Source of the DNA: Marvania coccoides
Lineage: Eukaryota; Chlorophyta; Trebouxiophyceae; Chlorellales; Chlorellaceae
Length of the DNA: 64,000 nucleotides
Assembly (NCBI GenBank): GCA_963854735.1
Contig: OY978109.1
Location: 744,001 to 808,000 of the forward strand
Reading direction: 5' to 3'
Position numbers and translations under genes: made by a program. Shown piece after piece: positions 21,857 through 37,387 of this stretch; within the stretch, counting starts at the first letter, position 1; every line of letters starts with the position of its first letter. The notes beneath the pieces are model-generated. The model had not been told where the DNA came from. It searched no databases and saw only the letters and a program-made list of their open reading frames with translations.

Positions 21857-24800
21857 ATGAAGGTGAATGACTTTCAATAATTTACACGCGCAAAAGCCCC
21901 TTTTATTGCTTGCCATATTTGAAAATGAACATCTTGCCTGAATCGATCACTAAACTAAACTCTCAACTCATTTGGGAGAACTCAGTTTGGAAAATATCTG
22001 CAAGAGAAGCAACATCCGCGATGGGAAGGAAACTATGTCAACTACAAGGCGCTCAAGGACTTGATCAAGGAAGCATCGAAGCAGCAGGAGACGGCGGTAA
22101 GTAAAACTCCAGCAGTCGTGTTGATTTCGTCGGAAGCAGGCAGGCATTAATAAAATTTCATTTTGATGTTTTTTTATACAGGGGGTGCAAGCCTACTCTC
22201 CTCGCACAACTTCCCTGACCGTCCAGCGCGCCATGGACAGCCGGGACAATGCCGAGGAGCGCTTTTTTCAGCAGCTGGAGGCAGAGGTGCGTGGAACGCT
22301 TAACTTTCCACAATTAATTGAATTTACCAAGCGCATTTATTCTAATTTCCACGTTGTCGAGCCTTCTTCCTACCTGCAGGTAGACAAGGTTGGGAAGTTC
22401 ACTGCTGAAATCGTCAATGGACTTCGCGAGCGGTTGTTTCAGCTGCAGACGCAGGCCAGGAGCGAACTGACCCCCGAAGAAAAAGATCTGCTGATGGAGG
22501 TGAGAGGGGAGGTCCTATTTGATATTATATTGCGCGTGCTTTGCATGATTTTTTTTGTCTTCATCTATTCAATAGACAACAATATTTTACTGTCCTTCAT
22601 TTTTCTTGAATTTGCTTTTCTGCTTACCAAGCAGGAGGCTCAGCTCATTGGCGACGAGTTTCTCCAGCTGGAGAAATACGTCAACCTCAACTATATGGGC
22701 TTCCACAAGATCCTGAAGAAGCACGACAAGAATCTGCCGCACACGCCCTGCCGCCAGTTCTACATCAGTCACCTGCACAACCAGCCGTGGGTGCAAGGCA
22801 ACTACTCTGACCTGCTGATGTCGCTGTCGAACGTGTACTCCGAGCTCCGCGGAGATCAGGGCCCGGCTGCTCCGGCGGTGGAAGAAGAGGAGCATTACCG
22901 CTATAGCACGACCAAGTACTGGGTGAGGATGAGCGACGTGTCTGCCATCAAGCACCATATTTTGCAGCACCTGCCTGTCTACCAGTTCAGTGACGTAAGT
23001 GTTGTCACATACAAATGTGAAAGAAATCAGATTTTTTTTTTCGTGTAACTGAAAAATGAATATTTTTTTTCAGTTCATTCGTCAACTGAAAAAAAAGCTT
23101 TGATTACCCTATCTATTAATACCTTATTCAACTTACCAACTGCAGAGCGAGTACACCGGAGATTCGCAGCTGGTGAACTCCGTGTACCTGGATAACTCAT
23201 CCCTCGAGGTGTACCACGGCCGGCTCGATGAGCGACCCAACGCTCTCACCGTTCGCATCAGCTGGTTCGGTCCGCAAGAGCCAAGCGAAGTGCAGGTGGA
23301 GCGGAAGAGTCAGAAGCATGGCGCCAAAGGCGTCGAAGATATTGAGGATAACATCATTCTCCCAGAGGATATGGTGCTCGGCTTTTTGGAGAGCGACCTT
23401 GCTGTGCAGACTGCAAGGGATTACTGGCAAAGAAAGGCAAGGGACTTTAAATAAGTATTTAAATTTCTTGTTATGTTTTTTACAAGCTGCTCACTGCGTT
23501 TTCCCCTTTCATTTCTACAGAGCATGCCAGCAGAATTTGTGGAGAACAACATTGAGCTTTTCAAAGAAATTCAAAAGATTGTCGATTCTAAACAGCTCAA
23601 GCCTATGGTTAGAACGCAGTACATGCGCACTCTTTTCCAGGTACGAGCTGACAGTCCTTTATGTAATTCGGCCAATCATCTTAATATTCCCTAAACATTT
23701 CAATCTCCTCGCTTGCAGATTCCATTCGAGCCGACAGTCCGGATCAAGCTGGATACTAACATCTGCATGATCAAAGAGAACCCCGAAGAAGGCCCTTCAA
23801 CCACTATTTCTGGACGCTGGTATCGCGACCCTTCGCTGCCGATCCACCGCACTGAAATTACTCGCTTTCCCCATGCTGTCCTGGAGCTAAATTTGGCGTT
23901 GGGCAGTAACGAAACAACGCCCGAATGGGTGCAAGAGCTGGTTGAGTCAGGTGCGTACTTTGGCGTTGAAACAAAAGTTTCTCACCGGGCATACAAGAAA
24001 AGCTGACGGAGAAAATAAACACGACCTCATTTTGCCGCAGGTCTCCTCACTGAAATTGACAGGTTCAGCAAGCACATCCATGGCACTGCGACCCTCTTCC
24101 CCGACATGGTGCAAGCTTTGCCATACTGGGTTGATGACGAGAGTGTGCGGGCTTCTATGCTGAGCTCAGCTCCCGAGCAGGCTATCGATGTGGCTCCGAC
24201 GTAAGAACTCCTTCATTTCTCAGTTCTGCCGTGTTGTGAAGAATAAATAGAGCCAATATGAAGTATTTTTTCTCTTTGAATATTCTGCAGGGCGCGTGAT
24301 CAGCTGGCATCCCAAGATAAGCCGCGCAAAGGGCACAGCCAGGAAGACGATCCTTTGAGAGAGCCACTGCTTTCGCGCGATCGCTCTGCCCAGCGCACTG
24401 GTAAGTATATTGTATTCAGAACCATCTTTGTACTTTATTAAAACGAAGACTGATTTTGTGGTGATGCCAAGCGCATGATGATAATTGACATGCTGTGTGT
24501 TCTGCTGCAGAAGTTAGGAGGGCGCGTCGCCATGTCAAGCAGAAAGGTGGTCTCCTGGAGTGGTGGTTTAGCAAGCCTCCTATGGCCCCTCGTCCCAAGA
24601 TTCCTGGCGTAGTCGCTGAAAAAATCGAGCCTAAAACTTTTTTCGCAAATGAACGCACGTTCTTGGCATGGCTTCACATGGCGCTCACCATGGGGTCCAT
24701 TTCTGCTGCCATGCTCGGCTTCTCCACGACAAAGTCCGCCCATGCTCAGGTACGTCGTTCGATTTTTTAAATGCTGTGTAGAACTCAATTTCATCATTTG

Positions 24801-25149
24801 CATCACTCTTTTTCCGCTTTTATTTTCAATGCAGGCATCCTCTGAAGTCGGGCTCATCGCACTCATTTTGCTTCCCGTCGCCCTGCTAATTTGCGGCTAC
24901 GCGCTGCTTGTCTTCCACTGGCGATCCGAGGCCATTCGAAACAAAAGCGGTTTGTTCTATGACGATCGCAGAGGTCCGCTTGCTTTGACTGTTGTTGTGG
25001 TCTCTGCGCTCACGTTTATCTTTTTGATCAGTCTCCTTGACTTAATGAAATCTCTCTTCTCGGATGGCGATGCTTCCAATCTTGCGATAGAGTCCCCTGC
25101 TGAATGGCTTCACTCGACATGGGCGTATCGCCTCCTTTTGAAGAATTGA
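21857..25149 (+). CDS. SPX-VTC polyphosphate polymerase-family subunit (Vtc4/Vtc2-like)
   Basis: Twelve exons: 21857-21862, 21986-22096, 22182-22286, 22380-22499, 22635-22994, 23146-23436, 23521-23640, 23719-23950, 24041-24200, 24291-24400, 24511-24749 and 24835-25149. They close to 722 residues, close to yeast Vtc4 (721). Domains in order: an SPX domain (about 1-190), starting with the canonical MKFGKYL that only appears once the 6-base first exon is joined; the VTC tunnel domain (about 210-510), with VYLDNSSLEVYHGRL, VERK, YMRTLFQ and FSKHIHGTATLF; then a VTC1-type membrane domain (about 590-722) beginning FFANERTFLAWLHMAL. SPX binds inositol pyrophosphates and regulates the complex. Several tunnel residues needed in yeast Vtc4 appear changed: R-x-R-W is R271-I-S273-W, and the Lys two places after the metal-binding Glu427 is Asn429. 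It may therefore be an accessory Vtc2/3-type subunit. The intron after 23436 is GC-AG. Confidence 0.88.
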
Positions 25150-26002
25150 GAGTTCTGTCCAAAACATAATAAAACTTGAGCTGTTTATTGGAGGCAAACT
25201 CTATACAGTGGTCTGTAGAGCTTTGTTATCAGTTTTGAAGGAAATTTATTATGTAAGCTGCCATATTTCGAAAAAAACACTACGAATAGCCCAAGGTGCG
25301 GGCAACCTTTCTCGACACATCCACAGGAGAATATCATGCACCATTCATTGTTCCTCGAGCGGCATAAAAACAGGAGAAACCGAAATAGTATCCGCCGATT
25401 GATACACAGAATAAGTTTCCGAATTCAACCCATTTAATTATTCAAACCACCCATGGAGAAGACATGGCTTACATTGAATTAAAATCTGAGGAGATATTTT
25501 TGCACGTTCATACATACATTACAGGGCATAAAAATATAAAAAAAAGTGTTGAGGCCTACGCAAATGCGCTTCCGTAAACGGAAGAAAAGTACTAGGGTAT
25601 ATGCGGTAAATTATGAGAACCTTTAAATATGCGGTGAATACGCTTGATATTTTTTTCTTCATATGCATGCCGACAGTTCAAATATGCAAGGATAGAAACC
25701 ATGAAAAGAAATGTATAACCGCTGTGTTGAAATGCACAATATCCATTCCCTATCCGAAGATCCTGAAGACTAGCTGGCAGGAGAGAGATAGTTGGCTATG
25801 AAATTTATACAATTTTAAAAAACATGTATATGAAGGGAAAAAAACCTTCTAACATGTCAATTAGAAGGTTTAGAAACCTTCTAACATTTTACTTTTTTTA
25901 TTGCATGCATAAGTGGGTCGCTTTGTTTCTTAGAACAAGAGCTTAATTATCATCGGAGTACACAGGGCATATTAATTAATGAGAAAAAATAATGAGAAAA
26001 GT
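25150..26002. other. Intergenic region between convergent genes
   Basis: AT-rich, 850 bp. It holds a short palindromic repeat cluster at 25842-25884 and no credible gene. The 3' untranslated regions of both neighbours must lie here. Confidence 0.5.
25842..25884. repeat. Small inverted/direct repeat cluster
   Basis: The 11-mer AAACCTTCTAA occurs at 25842-25852 and 25874-25884, with its reverse complement TTAGAAGGTTT at 25861-25871. These form alternative small hairpins near the convergent 3' ends of two genes. Confidence 0.7.
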
Positions 26003-29992
<3,990 letters not shown>

Positions 29993-30359
29993 TGATTTTG
30001 ACTTGTTTTATTCGATGCCGCAGCAATTTCCCTACCAACGCTGAACAGACTGGCGTGAAAAAAACGGATTTATTTCAAAATTGCAGAAGATGCTTTTAAA
30101 AAATATAAAAATTTGTTTATTTGAACAAAAATCAAGTTTCATGCATGCTGCCGTCGACTGATCTTCTTCCTCCACTTTGATTACATTCATAATGTATGTT
30201 TTTCATCTATATCCATATTCTCATCGCCGTTCAAATGCTTCATTTTTAGTGCCGCGTCAGCTGCTGGATTAAAGGCCTGCACACAAAGCAAAGCGCGCCG
30301 CCGTCAAGTAAGCCCCCTGTGTTCACGTCAAAATATAGCTTTGCCATCATGTTATGACT

Positions 30360-31221
30360 TCAGCTCACTCTGATCATGCTAGTTCCTCGGTAGGCCTTCC
30401 TCTGCCGCGCACGCTGCACCGTAGCACCCGGATTCTTGCCCACGGCAGCCTGTGCCTGCACGTCAGACAAACCCAGGAATGTGGCCAGGTTGGCGACGTC
30501 GTAAGGCCCTCGCAACTCCAGAGCAGTGCGCGCGCCGCTGCTCAGTATAATTCCCCGCCCCTTGGTCTCCCTAGACAGGGCTTGAGCGTTGGCGAAAAAC
30601 TGACGGCGGGAGCCTGGCTCCCGCAGCATTGGTGCATAAAAAATCTCAAACTGCAGACCCCGCTGGATCGCCGCTTTCACAAGATCAGGGCGAAATCGGA
30701 AATTAAGCCGCCTTGACAGATCCACAGAGATGATGTCCACGTCCAGAGACGTGCACGCAAAGGCAAAGGCACGCTCCGATTGCGGCTGCACCGCCACCAA
30801 ATCGAAGCTGCCCAGCACCGCTGCGCTGGAGCACGCCGCTTGTGCTTCATTCGTGTCATCCACAGGAATGTTTAGGCGCGTCAGCTGGACCAGTTTGTAC
30901 ACGTTGCCGCGCTGTGGGGTGCCTTTTGGGGGTGGCGGTGGCGATGGTGATCCGCGTGTGGCTGCAAGCAGCTCCTCCAGTCCCAGCCGCCGGATGCCGC
31001 ATCTGCAGGTTTATGGAGCGATTGTGATGTTTTAAGCGAGAGAAAGCAGATAATACTAAATATAATGGCAGTCACCTGTCGGCGTTGCTGAGTCGGGCCG
31101 CAGCTTGGTGTGGGAACGCAATGCCGTCGTACCCCAGGCTCAGGGCGGCCGCGATACGTTCTTTCTGAGTTTCGGGCTCCAGCTGCGTTTCGCTCAAGCT
31201 GAGGTCGTAAAAAATTGACAT
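30360..31221 (-). CDS. RPP30: RNase P/MRP protein subunit Rpp30
   Basis: Two exons, 31221-31076 and 31002-30360, join with a split Arg codon and give about 262 residues, the usual size for Rpp30 (268 in human). The sequence has the TIM-barrel-like RNase P subunit p30 features: an N-terminal MSIFYDLSL, then GYDGIAFPHQAA, a central VQPQSERAFAFAC/DIISVDLSRR segment, FRPDLVKAAIQRGLQFEI near the phosphate-binding edge, and a late SSGARTALELRGPYDVANL motif. The protein is part of nuclear RNase P and MRP, which process the 5' ends of tRNA and rRNA. It diverges from the helicase gene at 31456 with 234 bp between starts. The region before AFG2, 29993-30359, is a short AT-rich spacer. Confidence 0.88.
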
Positions 31222-31455
31222 GTTTAAAATAAAAGAAGTTGGGCCTCAAACGACGAATCTGGTAGCCAAGCAATATACCAAATAATATTTTGGATTTTTT
31301 GGAATTGCTCGATTGAAAATGCAGCGTGGGCAGTGAAGCGCAGAATTTGTATTTTTACAAACAAAAAGTTTCGGGCTTTCAGCTCTCCGCTGAGTAAATC
31401 CGCTGTGTAACTTCTTTTTTTTAATAACTGCAGCGATGGGATTAATTTTGATTGA
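31222..31455. promoter_or_regulatory. Bidirectional promoter region, RPP30/helicase
   Basis: 234 AT-rich bases between two divergent start codons. No specific motif was identified; the role is inferred from arrangement. Confidence 0.45.
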
Positions 31456-33976
31456 ATGACGGCCCCCATTCGGCCTCCATCGCAGGCCTGTCAGCTGAAG
31501 GCAATGATTGTGCGCCGTTCTTTTGTTCCCAGCCCAACAACAGCCCCCCTTTTCTCAGCCCCTTTCATCACCAACATCGCCAAATTGCACCGGTGCCAGA
31601 TCGCGTGCCGCAGCTATCGCCTGCATCCAGTGCTGGCGTCGACAAGCCAGCACCCCCAAACTGCAAAGCAGCAACGCCTGGCATCTGCCGCTGATGCAGT
31701 CCGCGCCAGGCTTGAGCCGTGCGTGCTGGCGGAGGCCGACGCGCAGCGGGAGCAGCTGGAGAAGGCGTACAACAAGGCCTCTGACCGTGCTTTGGTGCGG
31801 GAAGGCATTGCTCTGCTGTCGCTCCAAGCCACTCCCCGTGGCAGGCTGTACGGAGACATTGTATGGCAGATGGCGCCCGCCGAGGCCGGCGCAACGTTTC
31901 CTCAGCACAGGTTCAAGCCCGGCACGTCGGCAGTTATTCGGCGAATGGGGGGGGCTCGGCGAAAGGGCGAGAGTGATGGGAACAGCAGCAGCGGCAGAGG
32001 AGATGCCTCCTCCTCTCCACCACCTGGTCTGGACGCTATTGTGATGGAAACGGGCTCGTCAAGGCTGTTGCTGACGGTGTCGTCGCAGGTCGCTGGGGCC
32101 CTGGCGCAGAGCCCCCCTGGGATGCTGTTTCGGTTGGAGCAAGGCGTGCAGAGCGTGACCACGGAACGCCAGCTGGCGGCCCTGGCAGCCCTGAGTGCGC
32201 TCGACGAAGACGCCCCGCAGCAGGAGTGGGCAATGCGCGCCATTTTGGTGGGGTCTCCTCGTGCCCCCAAGCTCGCAGAGACGCTGCCTCGGTGGATGGA
32301 CTCCCAGGAGGTGAGGCAACGCGCAGGGGCCATCCTGCGACAGGTTGACTCAGTCAACGACTCGCAGCGAGCCGCCATTGCAGCGGCGCTCACGAGAACT
32401 CTGACGCTGTGGCAAGGTAAGGTCATATCTCCAACGAGAAAAAAAACAGAAGAAAGCTCTTCTGTTTTTGAATATCCTGCTCTATAACAAGTTCAAAAAC
32501 CTAAAGTATTTTATCAAACTTTTTATGCACACAGGGCCCCCAGGAACTGGAAAAACGCGCACCTTGGTGAGCTTTTTAGCGGTGCTGTGCAGCACGCTCC
32601 CCCCGGCAACTTTCCGCCAGCAAGTGGGCCCCATTTTGGCAGTGGCAGAAACCAACGCGGCGGCAGATAACATGTTGGAAGGTCTGGCTCGTCAAAATGT
32701 GCGCGCGGTGCGCATGAGTCGCCCAGCGCAGGTACGACCGGATCTGCGAGGGTACTGCCTTGACGCGCTGGCAGAACGGTCCAAAGGCGGGCAACAGGCC
32801 AGCGCGCTGAGAGATCAAGCTGCCATAACCATGGCAAGAATAGCAGCCGCGGTGGCAGCCGAAAAGATCACTTCTCGGGAGGCAAAGGTGGCTCAGCGCG
32901 ACGTTGACCGTCTGTGGGCTTCCGCAGATGCCCAGCTTGCCGAGGCGGCCCAGAAGGTGCTGGAATTGTGCCAAGTGGTGGTGGGGACGTGTGCCTCGGC
33001 GGGAGAGGCGCGCCTGGCCGCCAGAAAGTTTCGTGTGGTGGTGGTGGATGAAGCCTCACAGGCCACAGAGCCGTCGACGTTGGTGGCACTGGTGAAGGGG
33101 GCAGAGTGCGTGGTCATGGCGGGAGACCAAGCCCAGCTGCCCCCCACAATTCTCTCTCAAACAGCAATTGAGTAAGTAGATAGAGTAGAGTGTTTTGAGG
33201 AAAAAAGCTCCTTACATTTTTACATCCGTCACTGACGCAGAAACGGGCTGGACATCACGCTGTTCAATACTCTCCAAAAGAGAGGCATGCCAGACTTAAT
33301 CCTGAATACCCAGTACCGCATGCACCCAGGCATCGCCGAGTTTCCCTCCCGCAGATTTTATGCAGGGCGCATCAAAACTGGCGTTGCCGCCGAGGACCGC
33401 TCGCTGCCGCGAGGCTGCGCCTGGCCCAACCCCCAGGTGCCCGTGGCCTTCATTCCCTGCAGCTCCCCCGAAGAGCGCTCCACCTCTGGGCCGCTGGCTG
33501 CGGCGGAGGGCAGCGGAACTTCGTTCAGAAACCCGGGACAGACCGACGCCGCCCTGAGCATTCTGCACGCCGCCCTGAGCGACGCTTCGGTACAGACTGT
33601 AGCGGTGTTGACGCCGTACAATGGCCAAGTGCGCGTCTTGATTTCACAGCTCAAGGAGGAGGCGCCTGAAGCGTTGGAAGCTGGACGCTTGATTGTGAGC
33701 ACCGTTGATGGGTTTCAGGGGCGAGAAGCCGACGTGGTGGTGTTCGTCACGGTGCGCTGCAACCCTGGCCGTGTTCTCGGTTTCGTGTCCGACCCTCGAA
33801 GGATGAACGTGGCCATCACGCGCGCGCGCCGCGGCCTGGTAGTGGTTGGGTGCCCGAGGACACTTAGCACCAGCCCCGATTGGAGCGCATGGCTGGGCTG
33901 GGTTCGTGACAATGCGGGCGTGGTGCAGACTGGCTGGATTTGCCAGAGCCCTATAAGGCAAAGGAAACCAGAGTAG
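31456..33976 (+). CDS. SF1B helicase, IGHMBP2/SMUBP-2-like, possible organelle form
   Basis: Three exons, 31456-32416, 32535-33171 and 33241-33976, close in phase to 777 residues. The N-terminal 60 residues are rich in Ser, Arg, Ala, Pro and Thr with few acidic residues (for example MIVRRSF, ITNIAKLHR), as in a plastid or mitochondrial presequence. Upf1-family motifs follow in order: a Q-motif region (VNDSQRAAIAAAL), Walker A GPPGTGKT at about 321-328, motif II VVVDEASQATEPSTL, motif III GDQAQLPPT, motif IV LNTQYRMHPGIAEF, motif V STVDGFQGREADVVV and motif VI RRMNVAITRARRGLVVVG. It should unwind RNA or DNA 5'-3' with ATP. Plants have a related plastid-predicted protein, so organelle nucleic-acid metabolism is likely but inferred. 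There is no C-terminal R3H or zinc-finger region as in human IGHMBP2. Confidence 0.83.
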
Positions 33977-34104
33977 AAAAACATTCTTTTCAAGGAAAAA
34001 CATAGCTTAACACATACGTTTTTCCTTCCTTATATGTTTTTCAAAGGAAATCAGAGTAGAAAAACATATAAACAAGGAAAACATAGCTAAAGACCTGTGT
34101 TTTT
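33960..34104. repeat. Imperfect direct repeat in the helicase 3' region
   Basis: A segment beginning around the stop codon (GGAAACCAGAGTAGAAAAACA, from 33962) recurs about 80 bases later (GGAAATCAGAGTAGAAAAACA), each followed by an AAGGAAAA..CATAGCT stretch. The repeat is AT-rich and lies in the 3' untranslated region between convergent genes. Confidence 0.7.
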
Positions 34105-34292
34105 ATTTTTCAACAAACAGACTTACGTATTACGTAGTAGCTATAGTGTAAAGCTTTTACAGTAATAACTTACGGGCAACCAATTAAAAAAATTACAACC
34201 CAAAACATAAGTCACAATGATTTGAGTTGTAGTGATTCTTGTTGTTGTTCTCAATTACAAAACAAAACAATTCAACAACACGACGTATACAA

Positions 34293-37027
34293 TCATCTAA
34301 CCCCACCACCACCATTTCTCTGGTACACCAGCATGTAGGGCCGTTCGTCAAACACCTGCTGCGCCTTCACCCAGTACACGTCGCCGTCGTCAAACCGCAG
34401 CCATCGCGCGTCGGGCTGCAGGACGTCCGCCGTGTAGTGCCCGCTCGTCAGGTTCTTGCCGTGGTGGGTCACTGTAGAGACCAGGGAGTAGGTTGCCCCC
34501 CGCTCCCCGCTGGCATTTTGCGCCAGCCACGCCGGCCTGATGGCCAGCTTGGGCTCGAAATTCACCGCCTTGTTCACCTTGGCGGAGCGCCCGGTGAAGT
34601 GGAACCGCATGAGGTGCAGCACCAGCACGTCTGGCAGCTGCTGGAACCGCTCCGTCTTGGCTGCCTCTTGCGGCGCCGCGTCTGCCGCCGGCTTGTAGTC
34701 TGCCAGCATCTCGGCGGCGGTGAGGGCGTCTAGCGCGTCGCTGATGGACTTTATGGAGTCGGCAAAAATGGGCACCTCCACGATCTTAAAGGGGTGCACC
34801 GTCACTGAGTTGGGCACCCCAGGGCAGGCCACAGAGGTGGCCAGCTTGCCCTGGAACAGAGCAGTCACTGCACTAGCCTCTTCGCAGTTGTCCGCGCTCA
34901 CCTCCTGCTGCCGCACCGCCTTCTTCCCGCTCTGCACCAGCCACCCATCCGCTGCTGCCTCCTCTGGCTTTTCTTCGTTAGTTGCTGCGTCCCCATTCGC
35001 CTCCTCCACCCCTCCTTTTCTTCGCTGCTTTCGCAGCGCCAGCAGCTCGCTGTGCATGCTGTCCAACAAAAACTGCAGAAACTCGTGGGCGTCCTCCTGC
35101 TCCAGCATGCCCCCAGGGAGGCGCTGCTGCCGGGGCGCAAAGCGGTGTACCAGGCCCATGACCAGCGCAGAAGACACCGGCAGACCCCCCAGCAGCATCG
35201 CAGCAACGCTCGCCTTGCCAGCCTTGCCGTTTTCTTTGGCAGCCGTGCCGTTGTCGGCCGTCACCGCCTGCGCTTGGCGCTGAAACTCCGCTGCCACCGC
35301 CGCCATCGCTGCCAGCACCGGAGAGCTACCCTTGTCCAGCACTGGGCCCGCGTCGCGTAGCGCCAACGCCAGACGACAGAAGCTGGGCGATCCCATGAGA
35401 GACTGCAGCACCGAGTTTACAAAACACAAGTTGCCAGGGTTGCTGATGCCACGCGGCTGTACCCGATCGCTTCTGCTGCTGCTGCATAGTGTCCAGGTCT
35501 CAATCTCGGTGCACAGCGCCTCCAAAGCTTCTTCGCTGCCCATGGGAGGAGCAGGCGGCACCACTGCCGCTGCTGGTTCTTCTGGCGCTACCACACTCGT
35601 TGCTGCTGGTGCTGCTGGTGCTGCTGGTGCTGCTGGTGCTGCTGGTGCTGCTGGTGCTGCCGCCGGAGAGGAAACATGAATCGTCTTGATTGGTGAAGTA
35701 GCCTTGTGGGTAGCTGCCGAGGGAGGCGGCATGCCCCGTCGCCCTGCTGCTGCTGCAGCTCCATTCCCGCCTTGGCGATGGTCCAGCTGCCGAGCAGCAC
35801 CTCTGCCGGAGGTTGTCTTGCCTCCCCTGCGTGTTGGAGACTGTGGATGCACATCCAGCTTCTTTGGAGCAGGCGCAGCGCGCGGCGGGGGCCGCGGCGG
35901 CGGATTTGGATTTGCCGCCGCCGCCTTTGCCTTTGCCGCCCAAGATAACGCAGCAGGCGGCGGCGCGGCATCAGCAGCTCCAGCAGCTGATGCGGGCTCC
36001 TCTTTCTCTGCAGCCTTTGGCCTCTCTCCTTCTGCTGTTCTGCTGCCGGCCGGCAAGGTTGTGGCTGCGCCCGGCGCCTCGTGCATGATGATCACGCCGT
36101 TGCCACGCTGGAATGAAAAACTGCGGGGCGAGATGACCGTGGGCGACGGTGGCGGCTGGGGCAGCGCTGCAGCTGACGGAGCAGCAGGGGCGGCATTTGT
36201 CGTTATTGTCTGCTTTGTCCAAGGAGCCGGCTGGAGGGGAGCTGGCGGGGCCGTAGGAGAAAGGGGGGTTGGGCCTTGAGACGTTTTAGCTGCTGTTGCA
36301 GGGCTCGCCGGCGCTGCTGCTGCAATTTTCGCCCATGGCGCGGGTTTTGCGGGTGCCTGAGAGTGCTCCGCAACTGAAATCGCCGGTGGGGCGCTTGCAA
36401 TTGGCTGCTGGCCCTCCGTCACTGTTGCAACCACTGCTGCCGCAGGCTCTCGCCACGCTTCGGACACAACTCCATTCGAGGCTGTCGGCGCTTCAATCGT
36501 AGTTTCCACAGGCGCTATTGATTTTGCTGCTGTTGGCAACTGCGGCTGCTGTGTCACCGCGACTGCAGCTTCTTTGGCGCCCAGCAATGACGCCCAAGAC
36601 TTTGGGCCCCCTGCCCCAGCTGGTCGGGCTGCTGGCGATGTGGCCCCCTCGGGCTTCGACGCCTGGGTCTGCTGCTGCGGGCTCTTCAGCACCTGCATGC
36701 CGTTGCTGCGAGCACTACCACTCTGGGAAACACTGGCCCTCACACTGGCGTTGGCCGCTGGAGCGACACGAGGCGCCTGCGGACGGCCGCCATCTGCTCT
36801 GCCACGAGGGGGGGTGGAATGGGTGCCTCCCCGGCCTCCGGTTCTGTCCCGACCCTGCGAAGAAGGAAGAGGGAGAGAGCGAGGGGGGGAAATAGGTGAT
36901 GGAAAAAAAATGAGTAGGAAAATTTGAATCCCAGCACTATTAATAGCTGAATCTGCCTACTTACCCGTGGGACCCCTCTTGTGGATCGTCTGTCGTTGGG
37001 TTGATCGTCTTGTCCCGTGCGAGACAT
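34293..37027 (-). CDS. Ubiquitin-specific protease, USP10/UBP24 type
   Basis: Two exons, 37027-36965 and 36854-34293, join in phase 0 and encode about 874 residues. Residues 1-60 are Arg/Gly-rich (GRDRTGGRGGTHSTPP), RNA-binding-like. Residues 60-450 are a long low-complexity Ala/Pro/Ser region. The catalytic domain starts with RGISNPGNLCFVNSVLQSL (Cys box, about residue 495). It contains ALVMGLVHRFAPRQQ and QEDAHEFLQFLLDSMHSEL, and ends with the His box GKNLTSGHYTADVL and WLRFDDGDVYWV (about 800-860). It is a cysteine protease removing ubiquitin; the family in yeast, animals and plants acts in cytoplasmic regulation, including stress granules and ribosome quality control. An 18-residue Ala-Ala-Pro run comes from a 9-bp microsatellite at about 35590-35660. 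The start diverges from PEX6. Confidence 0.85.
35590..35660. repeat. 9-bp coding microsatellite
   Basis: About eight copies of TGCTGCTGG in tandem lie inside the deubiquitinase exon, encoding Ala-Ala-Pro on the minus strand. The 9-bp period preserves the reading frame, so the length is likely variable between strains. Confidence 0.85.
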
Positions 37028-37387
37028 GGTTAATAAAATAAAATAACTGGGATTTTAGCGTGTGTAAAACTCGCACATGGCGACCCAGCCTGCTCAATGT
37101 GGATGCAAATAACAAGTCCAATTCTTTACATAAAAAAATTAAAAAAGCATTGCTGGAGCATTTGGTGGGTCGCTTTTTGTTTCTGCTTGTTCCTACTTCA
37201 AAGCTGCTAGCCTCTCCTCTCCCTCCTATAGACCTTTGATTCACACTTGTCGTTCTCTTGTTTTTTCTCCCATATTTCATGGCATTGCCTGCCCCCGATC
37301 ATGCTCTCCTAAAAAACTTGTAATTAAAATAAATAAATAAAAAGTGGTGCGGCCCATCGCCTATTAGGCGGGACCGCCTGTGGACGC
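37028..37387. promoter_or_regulatory. Bidirectional promoter region, USP/PEX6
   Basis: 360 bases between divergent start codons at 37027 and 37388. AT-rich; no named element was recognised. Confidence 0.4.

Noticed and set aside
22586..22970. 127-residue minus-strand ORF inside the SPX-VTC gene
   Set aside because: Antisense to an SPX/VTC exon with clear family motifs.
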